A DNA stretch of 64,000 bases from Topomyia yanbarensis (GCF_030247195.1 NC_080671.1:426808539-426872538), one strand, 5' to 3'. Positions 38,860-51,786 are shown, counted from the first letter of the stretch. The notes: a model not told the origin generated them from the sequence alone. Made by a program: numbers and translations.

Positions 38860-39889
38860 TAACCAAAATACGCGTCCGGAAGTTGTATGGTCGGGTGCTA
38901 TCGAAATACGAAAGTATACCATGACGCCTTTCAGGTAGGTTCCCGGACAATAGTTTTATCTGGCCTTCAAATTCAAGTTTTTTTTGCCGAAAAATTTGCT
39001 CGGAAACTGATCGGGTACCCACAAATTGAAATGCTTATAACTATGGCTTCCTTTAACCGATTTGGGCAGTTCTAGATGTTTTGGATCCAGGAACTCGTCC
39101 TTTTTTGATTCTGTACAATAGAATCGGAATAATGGATCTGATTTTTGGTAATCCGGATTTTCCGGAGTAATGTTCCAGTACAAGGATATGATTTGTAAAT
39201 TTTATAAATGTCCTAACAATATGACTATCAAAACTCTTCAACTTGTCTCTGAAGTCTGTTTTTTATTGTTACGGGACCCTATGGCAATTTGATAAATGGA
39301 ATTGGAATTGAATGGCCACTCACGGCCCCACGGGAACCTGCTCCGGAATGTCCGTTCCGGAGTCAAATCACCAAATGGTTCCAAAACCACGAGATACAGC
39401 CTCCTGATGCAATTCCAAGAATTTTGATACCCATATTGCTAGTATTCCATTGAAGTTCGCAAATAATACCCCTGAACTGGAACCTGCTTCCGGAATCCCG
39501 GATTCCCGGGAACCGAAAGAAGTAACCCGGTTTATTTTTACCAAGTCCAAAAGTGGATGAGTTCCTGAATCTAAAACGGCCAAAAGTATCGAAATCGGTT
39601 GGATATTACCTTAGTTATGGGCTTTTTAGTTTTGTGGGTACCCACGTCGGCCTGTTACGTAGTAAAAAAATTCAGGAGCTCCTCCTCACTCCCACCCTTA
39701 CTATATCAACAATATTATTAACCCAAAAGCTTGACGTAGTGAAGTTCTAAGATGTCACAAAATTTCAATTTCTAGCTATGGATAAAACAGGAATTTAATC
39801 AATTGAAACAGAAAAAGGTACCCGGGTACCGCGTCGGACACACAACGGTTAAAATTCTTTTATTTATTTTTTTGTGTCGTCCAACTAGA
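38860..39889. other. Upstream region, nothing recognised
   Basis: Contains repeated CCGGAA/TTCCGG words (39300-39520) but no defined element or gene. Confidence 0.35.
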
Positions 39890-39979
39890 GCTGTAGAGCA
39901 TGGTTGGGATCCCTGTTAGAATCACTCAGCACAATTGCAGACCAGAAGGGAAATATTACCCACTAAAACACTACTTAAG
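39890..39979 (+). repeat. Dispersed repeat, copy 2
   Basis: Same-orientation match to 16289-16385 (CTGTAGAGC, AGAATCACTC, ACAATTGCAGAC, CCCACTAAAACACTA). It joins the family A element that follows. Confidence 0.65.
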
Positions 39980-40746
39980 GCAGCGGGTCGTGCTTCTGAT
40001 TGTTTTATTGAATGTACAGTTCAGATATGCGGACGTAGGTACTTCACGATCGCGTGGGAACGAGTGTTTGTTTGTTCGCGCTTGAGACCTCGTTGATCAA
40101 ATTATAAGAGCTATAGCGTTCGTGGATGATCGCGATTGCATGTTCGCCTTTGTGTATCATCGTGAAGGATTCGAGCGTTTGTATGTTAACCTGTTCGATC
40201 GCGTGGACGTTTGTATGTCGTGTGTGCTAGCATGTTTGTAACTTCGCGAGTATAAATTAGATTTTATAACCGTGCTAACATATTGATTTGATCATTGAGG
40301 TGTTTCTATGTAGGTACGTGAGATCGTATGTGTAAATGTGCGCAGATGATCACATGCATGACCAGATTTGTGTTAGCGCGAATAACGCGAGCGTTTCTAT
40401 GTTAATGTGCTTGATCGCGTGGGCGCTTCCATGTAGCGTATGCTAGCATGTTTATAACTTTGCGGGTTTGAATTCGATTATATAACCGTCGTGTTGGCTT
40501 TTGAATGTTTGCGCAAGCCATCGTTTTGATGTTTAATTTTGATTCTGCGGTCCAAATGAAGGAAGAACGCGTCAGTCTACTTTCTAATTCTGCCCAAGTC
40601 AGACGTACAATCGAACCAAGTGAACAACAACTAGCAACCGCTCGATCTAGTGTGCATTGTCTCGAGAACAAAGGAAATATTTGATTTATTCTTGCTGTCA
40701 TGAGTAACGTTGACCAATATCTTAAATACAAACGGTTTCAAAATTT

Positions 40747-41120
40747 GTGGCAGCTGTTCAGTTCATATTGACAACTGCAAAAGCAGCATCCAACACTACA
40801 AAAACTACTATCGGCGAAGAAGATAAAAACAATGACGGCGGATTTACACTGGTCACCCGTAAGGGTAATAAGCAGGAAAGAACATCTGATCGCAAGCACC
40901 AAGACCCCTTTAACGATAGAAGAGAATTAAATGATCCCCATGACGCAGTAGGCGAGCCGCGAAAGAAGATCTCCGCTCGCAATAAAAAGTTGCGCGCACG
41001 AGATCCAACGGGTAATCAATATTTGCTTTTATTTTTATTTTTCACATATTGGAAACACATGAAAGATCCACGGCTCCGTTAAGCTACCGCTATGAGCCGT
41101 GTCAAATAAAAAAGGAAGAA
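40747..41120 (+). mobile_element. Small retroposon-like insertion with a 111-codon frame
   Basis: An open frame (about 40747-41082) encodes a basic product with DGGFTLVTRKGNKQE. Just after the stop come CACGGCTCCGTTAAGCTACC, GAGCCGTG (an inverted pair) and CAAATAAAAAA, a 3' end of the kind seen in LOA-type LINEs. Best read as an internally deleted LINE copy retaining the ORF1 start and the tail. Not a host gene as far as I can tell. Confidence 0.4.
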
Positions 41121-41882
41121 CGTGAGGTTTTCCATCTAACTGGGTCTAATACTATGGCGCCCTAAGACTCCTATGTAGGTTTCATTATCGTGCGAGGGTA
41201 GGCGTTTGTTTGTTTCCACAAAATGCCGCGTTTATAAATTCATAAGAGCTACCACGTTCACTCAATCGCCAGGACAATTTATGGTTGCGAGATGGTAGGC
41301 GTGAATAATCGCTTTTACGATCGGGTTTGTATAATAACGAAAGACTCGAGCGTTTGTATTTTACTGTGTGCGTTCTTTCAAACGCGTGGGCATTTGTATT
41401 GAATTTGCTTTGCATCTTCCCGTGCTTTTTTGGGTGCATCCGAGAAAGAAACAACAACAAAAAGATACATAACATTAATTAGACATTCATTTGGTACAGG
41501 TTAGATGGGTTTGCGATACGTATGCTACAATATATTAGAGAAAGAGGTTAGGTATTGCGACAATTATGCGCAGAACGGCAAAAAAATTAATAAAATGAAA
41601 GGTGAAAAACGCCCAAACATACAGCATATGAAAAAAGAACATTATCATTCCGAACACCTCATATAGAGTGGAAACGTACACTAATAGCTAAATTTTTGAT
41701 TGGTCAGCTGTGAGTAGAAAAAAGCATGCAACGTAAAAAAGGCTCAATAAGCCCTCCCGGCCTCCTCGATGCACCACTATCGAGGCGTTTTACGTAGATC
41801 AATACGAAAAGCCACAATTATGTTCAATAGAATATGAATGGCTGTTCTCCAAGTGGACACTTTAAATGGAGATTTAAGAATA

Positions 41883-42164
41883 CAGTCGAGATTCGCTGGC
41901 TGGACATTTTTTTAACTGGACCGCTTTCTAGTTGGACCTCCGCTAGTTGGACCATTGTCCAACTAAAAAGCATCTGAATGTCAAAATCTTATGTCAAATT
42001 TACTTTGACAATTAATCTGACAAATATTAGAGATGTGAATAGTTGCAATTACACTACTAACGTCTCCTTTGGTTAATTTTTTGACATCTGCCAGTCGGTC
42101 CAACTATAACGAATCAAATTCGTTAGTTGGACAGAGGTGTGGCCCAACCAGCGAATCACGACTG
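41883..42164. mobile_element. pogo/Tigger-like MITE, 282 bp
   Basis: The left end CAGTCGAGATTCGCTGG is inverted at the right end (CCAGCGAATCACGACTG), with TA outside both. Multiple GTTGGAC/GTCCAAC words inside. CAGT termini with TA duplication fit the pogo branch. Non-coding. Confidence 0.78.
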
Positions 42165-42318
42165 TACTCTAGTATCAATTGTTGATAATTAGTGCACCAA
42201 GTTTATTCAAACTGTTACATGTATCAGTTACATGTATAAGAATTTTGCAATACCGTCAATCCAATTAGCCTAGGGAAGAAGATCTGTTTGAAACGTAGAA
42301 TAATAACGCTTAGCATAT

Positions 42319-42420
42319 TACCCAAGTAACAATTGAAGTTTTAAAGCACGCTACAAGTAAAATTCAAGTTTTATGAGTGGATATAAAACTATTCTGAAAC
42401 CTCAATTGTTATTAGGGTAA
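42319..42420. mobile_element. Tiny MITE, 102 bp
   Basis: The left arm TTACCCAAGTAACAATTGAA and the inverse of the right arm (TTACCCTAATAACAATTGAG) match at 17 of 20. Only about 50 bp lies between the arms. Confidence 0.65.
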
Positions 42421-43149
42421 CGTTATTGTCCTCGCTGCATATTCATGGAATAAATGAATAACATTGATGCTCAATGTGGTAGCGCCACATCACTTCAAAC
42501 CGGATGCTATCCGACATTGTTCCCGCGCCGTCGTAATTAAACTAATTCATAGCCGCAATATTTCAATAATCTGGGCAAACAGGTTTGCTTGCGAGGGGCC
42601 GCCGTCGCTACTGACAGCAAAGCCGTATCACACTGGCTTCCCAGCATGCACAAGGAACCGATGGTTCGATACTTGGTGTTATCCAGAAGTGAAAAAGCTG
42701 TTAATTGTCGACAGTAACATTGGAATCCAGCTGTGAATAAGACAGGCCAATAGAGCAATCACTGTTTTGTAAAAATAGAAAAGAAAAGTTCATATTTCCA
42801 AGAAGGCAAAATATACCATAGATTTCGGCCTAATGACCCACGTGGTCTAATGACCATTCGGCTTAATAGTGTTCGATCTAACAGCTTTCGACTTTTATTC
42901 ATTATATATTCGCCACAAAATTAGTACCATACAATGTTAACACTTTATTTTAAAGCGCAGAACCAATAATTCAATGGCTGGCGTCCAAAAGGGGCTAATC
43001 CACATTTTGTCCGAAATTGACATTTTTGCATTTTTTTAATAGTTCTAAATAATCCATTCCATCATTTGAGAAATTTGAAGATATTTTTTAGATTTTTTGC
43101 TATTAGCACTTAAAGTTAACCATAGAGATAACCCCAGCACTAGCTGGTG
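42421..43149. other. Upstream region; one short CTAATGACC-type repeat
   Basis: GGCCTAATGACC, GGTCTAATGACC and GGCTTAATAG follow each other at 42829-42870, a short degenerate minisatellite. No gene recognised. Confidence 0.4.
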
Positions 43150-44745
43150 TCAATTTCCCTTCAGCAACGCCCGTATAACGCATTTATTTGTGGGAATATT
43201 TGTTTTTGTTTTGTAACCTTCAGTCACGGTTTCGCCAAGATATTTCTAATTCGATTTTCAGTACGCGAACTAGTTCACAACTTTATGAACATCATTCATA
43301 AAACCAAAAGTTGATTCATGATGTTTTTCATAGCTATAAAAACATTAGTTCACAAAATCAGAATATTCTGGTTATGTTCCCGTGAACTTTTTCACGAAGT
43401 TTGGAATTTTATTCATGAATCCATTCAATCTCCGTGAACTAATTCATGATCTCTAATATTTTAGCCACGATCCAATATATTATTATAATATTATTCATGT
43501 ATTCTTGAGCTGGTTTTGATAACTAACATATTATTCACGATCCAACTAACATGCTCATGATAACTAACATGCTCGTGAAGTAGTTCACGTAATCATCAAA
43601 AATTATTCATACTATCGTGAGCTGGTTCATGATTCCTAATATATTTGTTACGATCATATTTCCGAGCGCGTGAAATAGTTCACGAAATCAAGACATATTA
43701 TTCTGTTATTCGTAAACTGGTTCATGATATCCAGTTTTCGTGAAAAAGTTCACAAAATCAATATATTATTCATGTGTTCGTGAATTGGTTCATGATTCCT
43801 AGTACATGATTTACAATCTATCCGTAATCATTTACGATTTCGTGCAACATGGTAATGAAATTTTTACGTGAACTCACAAAATTTGGAGCATTATTCGTGG
43901 AATCATTTCTGTTCCATGCACCTTTTCATGAAATGTCCAGTTGCTAGCGACCAGTAATAGGTACGAGTAGTGGATAAAAAAAAACTATTAGGATTTCGAA
44001 CATCGTTAATCATTTGATAAGGTTCATTGTAATGTCTGGACTGAAAACGAAATCTGCGCTGAGAACCCCAAATAGTGCGCGTGATATATTTCACAAAACA
44101 AGATATCGCGAATCAGTCACATTTTTATGATCCAGCTTATATTGTCACATTATTCCGAGTAAAAAAAACCGATAGTAACCAAAAAATAATAGATTACCCT
44201 AAAATATCAAAACAAATAAAATATCACGATAACATGAACAGAAGTTACGAAAATCGTGACTAAAAGCCTGAAATCATGAACATGAATCACTCTACTCATG
44301 ACTAAAATATCACGATAACGTGAATAAAAATTAGGAAAATCGCGACTAAGATCCAGAATTCATGAACTTTAATCTTGGTAATCTGACAGAAAATTCCGAT
44401 AGAAAATTCATGAATAAAATAGCACGGTAACGTGATGAGAAATCACAAGAATCATGACTAAGCGCTTGAAATCATGAACAACGTTTTACTGTTATGAACA
44501 AGAAACTCAACAAAAACTAAACATGTCCAGGGAACAACAACAGTAACCCAACCAAACATTCTAATGTAACGCCATGTATATATTCGGAGCGAACTAGTTT
44601 TTTGAAAACACATATAGTTCCATGAATACGATGTTTATTATTCATAATTTCAGGAACTTGGTCACGGTTTTCGTAAATCTTTCAGTTCACAAAATCGACC
44701 TTTTGTTCATGAATTTATGAACGGATTTTTTTCCGTGTGTATGGC
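43150..44745. mobile_element. Repeat family B, locus 2 (1.6 kb, left end truncated)
   Basis: Collinear with locus 1: CAATTTCCCTTCAG at the left, CTAGTTCACAACTTTATGAA, fewer 95-bp-type units (TTCATGAT at about 43443, 43626, 43720, 43789), the GTGCAACATGGTAATGAAAT block, the right array, CATGTCCAGGGAACAAC, and the right end with TTTTTTTCCGTGTG. The first 130 bp of locus 1, with its terminal repeat, are missing. Non-coding. Confidence 0.78.
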
Positions 44746-44980
44746 TATTTTATATCTAATGTATATTTTTAGCACGAATGTATATTGTTGAACGCAATTT
44801 TTCGCAAATTCCCGAGAAAGTGTCATGTCTCTACATTGAAAGTTGACCAAGCAATAAAGGATCAAGCGAAAAACTGTACATTGTGGTCGAAAATTAGAAA
44901 AGTGGAATCGTTATAGAGTTATGGTGCATTCGGAAAAGTTGTTGTATGGCACCTATCGCTTTATTTGATTAAAGCATACC

Positions 44981-45336
44981 AGTTCGGGATTCAGTCGCTA
45001 GGACAACGTTGTTATCAACTTTTTAATAAATCTATATAGAAATGTGGTGTCTTCAAAAAGTGAGTACAGTCATTTTAAATATATCTTCTGAAGATGCAAT
45101 TTTTGTAGGTCCTGTATATTTCGAGAAAGAGCATGTTTTGGTTAAAAATTCTACTTAAAATTATGTTTCCAAAAATGCACCATATTCCAAAACTTGTAGG
45201 ACCCACAAAGTTAGTATCTTCAGAATATATACTTATAATTACCTGACATACAACTTTGTCGAAGACACCATCTTTCTGTCTCGTTCCATTAAAAAGTAGA
45301 TATCAACGCCGCCCTAGCGACTGAATTTCGAATTAA
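44981..45336. mobile_element. Foldback MITE, about 355 bp
   Basis: The left arm (GATTCAGTCGCTAGGACAAC) and the inverse of the right arm (AATTCAGTCGCTAGGGCGGC) match, and the match continues with ACTTTTTAAT and GGTGTCTTC. Inner GTAGG/ATATCTTCTGAAGA words are also inverted, so nearly the whole element can fold. Confidence 0.72.
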
Positions 45337-45583
45337 TATGAAATGATTCAAAAAAGCGCTGGATGCCATTAAAATACTTTGCCAAAGGCATCATAACTCT
45401 AAAACGAAAGATAAGGAAAGGACGTGTGAAATGTGGATTACCTCTTTTTGGACGCTAGGTACCCTCGAGGTTACCCCCTGCACTACGAAAATGTTCGCGA
45501 ATTGAAAGGTAGTCCATGTAATCATCTTATTTTTACTAGACAACATGGGCCAATGATCTACTAACGAAATAACGTATTGTAAC

Positions 45584-45839
45584 AATTGGTCGGAGTTAAG
45601 TCAGACCGGACTAAATGACAAAATATTGGTTTCGAGAAAAACGAGTTTAAAGTTTGAATCGCTACATCCTTCACATTATGATTGGAAAATAATTTTTGCC
45701 ATAACTCTTGTCTATTGTTACTTATTTCAATTCTGGTAAAAGTCGAATGTAGCTGACGAAATTCTTTAAGCAGAGCTATCATTATCTCATTTTTTGATAT
45801 TTTGCGACTTAGTCCGGTCTGACTTAACACCGACCAATT
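45584..45839. mobile_element. MITE, 256 bp, with arms of about 42 bp
   Basis: The left arm starts AATTGGTCGGAGTTAAGTCA and continues GACCGGACTAA. The right arm is its inverse with few changes (TTAGTCCGGTCTGACTTAAC). No ORF. Confidence 0.8.
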
Positions 45840-46526
45840 AAAACAATGTTAATTTGGAAATGTGGAAGTTTTTGCTGTAAACAATGCAAAATATGGGTTA
45901 GTCCCTTTTGGGCGCCAGCCACTTGACTAGCTCAAAGTAAAAACAAGTTACAAAAAATATTGTTCTAATTTAATTTTCTTTCACGCGCTAACAATAACGG
46001 TTTGGTGGTAGCAATTTTTATTTTCAAAATTCAAGAATCCTATGGATCCAAACTATGTGGTCAAGGCTCATACGTACGGTATGAACGGTATAATGTGAAT
46101 TGTTCGGCTTTTCTTAGGTCATTCAGTCTGTAGTTTTCATCAAAAGAGTCACAATGTTAAATTTTACATATCAAAACATGTAAAATCCTATCATTAGACA
46201 GAAAAATGCATCGCTACGTTGTTTACGTCAAATGTAATTTGCATTTTTTCTAAGAGTGTAGGAACTGCGAAATCCAAGCAACAGATACTCATGCTTCCAA
46301 CAGACTAGATAAGGAAATGAAGGGATCTAGTGATGAAAATTCTTTTTATAAGAATTGATGAGATTTTTATGACGCTAATGAGTATGATAATGAGCTCTGT
46401 GTTAGGAAAACTTTTGCGCTTTTTTACAAAAATTGTATCTATTTTAAATGTTTTTTTACAGATTCACAGATTTACAGACTTTCCAATAGTGTACTACTTA
46501 AAACACACAAATAAATTTTCTAGTTT
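45840..46526. other. Upstream region, nothing recognised
   Basis: AT-rich, no coding signal. Confidence 0.35.
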
Positions 46527-46537
46527 TTTTTTTATTT

Positions 46538-46919
46538 ACTGCACTATATTTCCCCTCAATGGAGAAATATTTTAGGATGCAAAAACTGTTTTCCCTTCAC
46601 TAAGGAGAAAATCATTTTAAACCACATATGCGCGTTATAGATATAGGTTTTGTACCCCTAACGCGCAAATGTGGTTTAAAAGAATGTTCTCCTTAGTGGA
46701 AAAAACTGCTTTCGCCTAAAATTTTTCTCCACGTCGGAGAAATACAGCATAATGCATCTTGCATTGGCTTGCTAAGCCAAACAAAGTTCAAAGAAACACA
46801 AATAATGTTTTCGTTTCCGGAGTAAAGGTCAATCTGGCGTTAACTTAGTCCTATACTCCTATCGCTAAGTTAGTGTCGGATTCTGATGAGACGAAGCCGA
46901 AACGCATATTCCATAACTA
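46538..46919 (+). mobile_element. Hammerhead-bearing short element, decayed copy (about 382 bp)
   Basis: The left 215 bp is a long imperfect palindrome (arms share AGGAGAA, TTTTAAACCACAT and GCGCGTTA with their inverses). It is followed by GAAATACAGCATAATGC, TTGCTAAGCCAA and, at the 3' end, a decayed hammerhead core CTGATGAGACGAAGCCGAAA. The possible flanking repeat TTTTTTTATTT (46527-46537 and 46920-46930) is low in complexity, so the edges are approximate. Layout and size match the element at 53212-53588. Confidence 0.6.
46837..46907 (+). ncRNA. Degenerate hammerhead ribozyme motif
   Basis: The catalytic core is kept (CTGATGA at 46883-46889, GAAA at 46899-46902, cleavage-type triplet GTT at 46839-46841). 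Stem III has three pairs (GCG/CGC), stem II has a central A-C mismatch, and stem I next to the core pairs poorly. Probably inactive. Confidence 0.55.
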
Positions 46920-46930
46920 TTTTTTTATTT

Positions 46931-49900
46931 GTAAATGTCTAAATCGATTGGTAGTCGAAAGAAATCCGTAATTAATTACATATCTATCACATTGCATTAT
47001 TCTAAAAAAATCGAAAAATATTACTGGCAATTCATGTAAGTAATTGATGCAACTTTTCGTACCATATGTCTAGAAAGTAGTCCCCACAAGAATCCATTTC
47101 GACTTCCTTCAAGTTTCAGACGTAATGGCTGAGTCATTTCGCCCATTACAGCATACCCGGTGACATTGCAGCACATGTAATGTCAATAAACTCCTTATTC
47201 CGACTTGTTTTACCTTATTCGGTCACTGCTGGGCGATTTTTTTTGCATAATCATTCCTCATTACATTGACCATGGAAAGCCATTACCATTAGAGAGAACT
47301 GCCCTAACCCTCTACAACGACACCATACGCATTAAAGGAAGGTCTGTAAATCATAAGCAGGCCTACTACGAAAAGTCGTCTCCAACCCGCTCATACCGTA
47401 ATTGGTCAGCCGCGCCTTCGAGTTACACACGCCAACCTCGTACAGTTCGAAACAAGCAGCATCCGATTTGCCCCGTTTGAGCTATCTGTGTAGATACAAC
47501 CCCGATCGAATGCCATCATACTCCTCAATAATAAACATCATTTTTACCGTGAGGTTGTGGTTCACTTCCCCGTCCCCTGTCGCGCATTTACAGCGGGCAC
47601 ACGCGAAAAAACGTGTCCCATGAATACCTCCGGTGAAAGTCCTTCCTATTCAACCAATTCGGTAGCACTCATCGTGTATGCTCTTCGAGGTAATTTGACG
47701 ACTATTATGGTTGAAGCAATTTTCGCTACCGGATCAGAGCGTAAAAAAAATGATTCCGTTTTGTCTTGGTACAACGGCCGGAAACCGGCGGTGCGTCAGC
47801 TAACGTCACATCATCCGTCCTGGTTTAATCGAGTCCGACGACGTCTCGAACGGCTGGAGACTCTACAACCCGCTATACAGCCGATGACTCTTTCTGGGGT
47901 CTCCGTCGGTGATTACCGACCGGCAACCTTACAATAATTATTTCGTCACCGACGTTTTGCTGTCTGTTGTTGCTCATGTCATCGCCGTATAATGGGTTGG
48001 AAGTTGTTATGTAAGCTCGGTGAGACGCAAAAATGCCGGTTCAACATATGACAATGTGAGCATTTAGCCATCGTAATAGCATGCTGCAAGGCTATAGGTA
48101 TAGGTATGCTGTGCGTAGTAAATTGTAAACAATCATAAGACAGTGACTAATGTGGTGTATTTGTTTTGTACACTACCCACAGTCAACCACAATCGAGGGA
48201 ATGTTGGTCTCACTAGGATTGAAAGCGGCAGGTTTGCGAAATTTGGACATAAAGCAAATCAATGAGGAAACTTTACACAGCTCAATTCTCAGAGCCATAA
48301 CGCATGTCTGTACCGATAGTTTTGCTACAAATGCAATCCCGAATATTGGATATCTGAGATTCACGTTGACCTGGTTAGATGGAACGATACTCAGGAATCA
48401 ACTTTAATCCACATAATGATGAAATTCCATGGAAAACGTAAAATTTTCAATAAGCAGAAGAATTCACCTATGTAGTATCTTCAGCAAAGTATTTTTTTTA
48501 ATTTTTGCTGAAGACGTTGACATATTGATATATTCCAGCAATATTATCATATATCGTCCTCGTGCTACGTTCCAGAATCATTTCTGAAAGAGTTGAGTTA
48601 TACGAAATACTTCAAAATTGTCGTTAATACGCTCATAGGAAGCCAACAGTGCTAATCAAATTATGTTCAAGCAACCTAAACACTGACCTTACTCAAACGT
48701 AACCGCTTCTCAACAACATATATAGATGTGAACCACCACAGGCGGGCAATGTTGGGTAAACATTGAACACGTAGTGTCGTTATCATTCTGGAGCCAGAAC
48801 AATACTTGGGCTATCCCAAAAAGTTAACGACCATCCGCGACATTCACCTTGAAAATAGCTTGGCACTTGGCGCTCGGGCGAAAGACCCGGAAACCCGTTC
48901 GCTTGGTGGTAGGTACCTGCATAACTTTTACTTTCATCTAGATAACAATAACAAAATAGAAATGATTCATGAAACAAACAAACAACACGTGAACGAAGTT
49001 TCATGCGGTATAAACTTACCACCACTGACTGATAGCGTCAAGAAATGTTTGGAAAAACTGCGGTCACGAATGAAAACCATTCGCGCTAGTTTCAAATGGT
49101 TGAGTTTGGGATTGTTTGATGAAAAAAAAACTCGTTGAGGGCAAATATTGTCTTTTTGCTATAGGGAGCCGACGTGACACGAGGGTATTTTTTGTGCTGG
49201 AGGCGCTTCAACTGTTTCGCTCGCGGGTCGCGAGTGAGGTGTCGTAAAAGTTAAGCGCAATTCTTCGAAGTATCTCTTTTGTTTATTGTTTTATGGTCAT
49301 TTGATTGAATTGTCGTTGTTAACTGCAACTAGTAGATGCAACGTTCGCCGATTAAAATCTTTACCAAGAAAAAGCTACTGGTGGTTGAATATCCCAATTC
49401 AAAAGCGTGTTCAAATTTGTGGTTTCACCATTTGTCACCTGATGATGTATATGCAACACAATCATGTGCAATGTAATTCAAAAAATAGACTGATACAATG
49501 TCTTCAGAAGTGAATGAATTTCACAGCTGCTTCTCATAAGGAATCCTGAAATCCACATGACATTCGTTCGCGTAGTGTTTGATCAATATTCGGTAGCTAC
49601 TTCCGAGCAGTGAAAGGCGGGTCGATACTCGGCTCTGCAAGGCTACGACGACATGCCCGGCTACGACCTTCACCTGTGCTGCTACACCTATATTATTATT
49701 ATTGATGTTCGTTTGGGACGGCGAGCTGTTCTTAGTTACAGGCTAAATTAGAAATGCAAAAGTTGACCTGGATTGGTTTTGGTCTACAAATGTTAGCATT
49801 GAATGTATAGCCATATTCAACTTGGATGGTTGACCAAAATAAGGTCGTTTCATTCTTTGGATTCTCTCTGGTCAGTTTAATTTATTCCAAGAACAATCTT

Positions 49901-50530
49901 TTAGGATAAACTATGCTAAAAATAGCCCCATCAATAGAATGATACGTCATAATAAAGAAAATTGTGCAATAATCGATCTTTTTATGTCCAGAAAATAAAT
50001 TAAATTAGAACTTAACCGTAGAAATAATGTATAGTATATAAGAAAATATTGTAATACCATTCTATGTAGTAGTACATATGCTTGACGAAAATAAAATATA
50101 AATCTATCCCAAAATATAAATATAAATCTATTAATGCATTCTTTTCATTTTTTTCCAGTTCATGCATGTTAATCAGTTTCTTCATTTTAATAATCTGACT
50201 ATTTTTCAGTTTTATTCATTACATTCAAATTATTTAACTGCCACAATTTTTTTTCTACTAATTTATGACTTTTGAACATCGCTTAATTTTTCATCTTAAC
50301 CATTTCATTTTTTTTCTGCTAATTTTCTTCTTCATTTGATTTATTTGATTCATTTGATTGTTTATTTGTTTGTTTGTTTACATCAACCGGCTGTTGTGAA
50401 GCCCCAATGATGTTTCGATGATTAGAATAAATAACGTAGCATTAACATATCGAAGTAATTAAAATAACATTAAAATACATACAAATAACAAGGTCAAGTT
50501 AATAGACAGTATAGACTACATTTCTCTTCA
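46931..50530. other. Upstream region; no gene or element recognised
   Basis: Open stretches at 47557-47937 (126 codons), 48150-48407 (85 codons) and 48806-49138 (110 codons) on the plus strand show no domain, repeat or splice context that I can identify, and I do not call them genes. 47,100-47,940 is GC-richer than its surroundings. Confidence 0.35.
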
Positions 50531-51786
50531 GAGTCACGATGCTGACAACACACTTGCAAACAAACGACGGAGCGTTTTGCGTGGGAGATTATAGTCAAAA
50601 ACTGAAGCAACTCTATTGAATGTCCTCTGGATACCATTGATGCCTGTGTTCATCCCCTAGTTTGTCCGACGAAACTGTAACCGAGGCAAACTCCTGTTCC
50701 TCAGTGCTCTGGGGAGCACATTTATTGAGATTTCCTGCAAAACGGCGGAGCAGTCTGTGGAACGTCTGCCACGAAGAGCGCTTTCAGGAGATCTCGTCGG
50801 GTTTGCAGGGTTTCCAGATCGATGAGTAAACATCGGCTTTCGTAGTCAGGTAGCTGATACGGATCAAGCCACGGTAAAGTGCGCAATGCAAATCGAATAA
50901 ACCGCCGTTGAATGGATTCGATTCTTTCCGCACCGTTCATGTAGATAGGACTCCACACAGTAGAGCTGAACTCGATGATTGCGCGTACAAGTGCGCAGTA
51001 TAGCGACTTTAGGCAATATACGTCGGTGAAGTCTCTAGCTATACGCATGATGAGGCCCAGCGTTTGTTATGCTTTACCGACGACGAACGAGACGTGTTGC
51101 TTGAAAGTGAGTTGGTTATCCAGTACGACTCTTTCCAGATCATTAACGTGAGTGACACGATCGATTTCAACGCTCCCCAAGGTATATTTGAAACAAATCG
51201 GTTGCTTTTTCCTTGTGAAGGAAATCACCGAGTATTTACTCGGGTTGACGATCATTCGATTTAAATCGCACCAAGCTGCGAAACTGTCGAGTTGATTTTG
51301 CAGGAAATGGGCATCAGCAATCGAACGAATCTGCATATACATTTTCAGATCGTCCGCAAATGACAGACGAGGTCCTTTCAAAACATAATTCACATCGTTG
51401 AAAACAGTAGAAAAATTATCGGACCAAGGTGACTCCTCTGTGGGATACCGGAGGTAGCATTGAAACTATCTGATTGAAAGTCGCCTATGGTGACACTCAT
51501 CGGTAAGATAGCTGTTGAACCACCTAAGGAGTGAGCCGTGTAGTTCTAGTCTCTGCAGTTTTGCAACAGTTATATTGTGATTAATTTTATCGAATGCGCT
51601 GCCGATATATCAGTGTAAATAACGTCCGTTTGATTCCGTTCCGCCATGCTCGCAGTGATGTATGATGTAAGACATAGCAAATTCGTAGTGGTCGACCGTC
51701 CGGGCATGAAACCGTGTTGGTCATCGCTGAGGTATTGAGTTCTACAAGATGACGACACGAATGAACTCATGATGAATGAAGTTCAT

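Larger units (their letters stand above)
40040..42300 (+). repeat. Repeat family A, locus 2
   Basis: Carries family A unit words: TTCACGATCGCGTGGGAACG, TTGAGACCTCGTTGA, ATTCGAGCGTTTGTATG and TATAAATTAGATTTTATAAC, repeated with decay to about 41,420. A 3' module follows (GCCCTCCCGG, CTCCTCGATGCACCACTATC, then ACCGTCAATCC at 42,253) that recurs at 55,790-56,030 in locus 3. The element is interrupted by a small retroposed piece (40747-41120) and a MITE (41883-42164). Confidence 0.6.

Noticed and set aside
47557..47937. 126-codon open frame as a host gene
   Set aside because: No recognisable domain, no splice context and no repeat of the frame elsewhere; length is possible by chance in GC-richer DNA.
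48806..49138. 110-codon open frame as a small protein gene
   Set aside because: No homology or composition bias that I can support; kept only as unassigned sequence.
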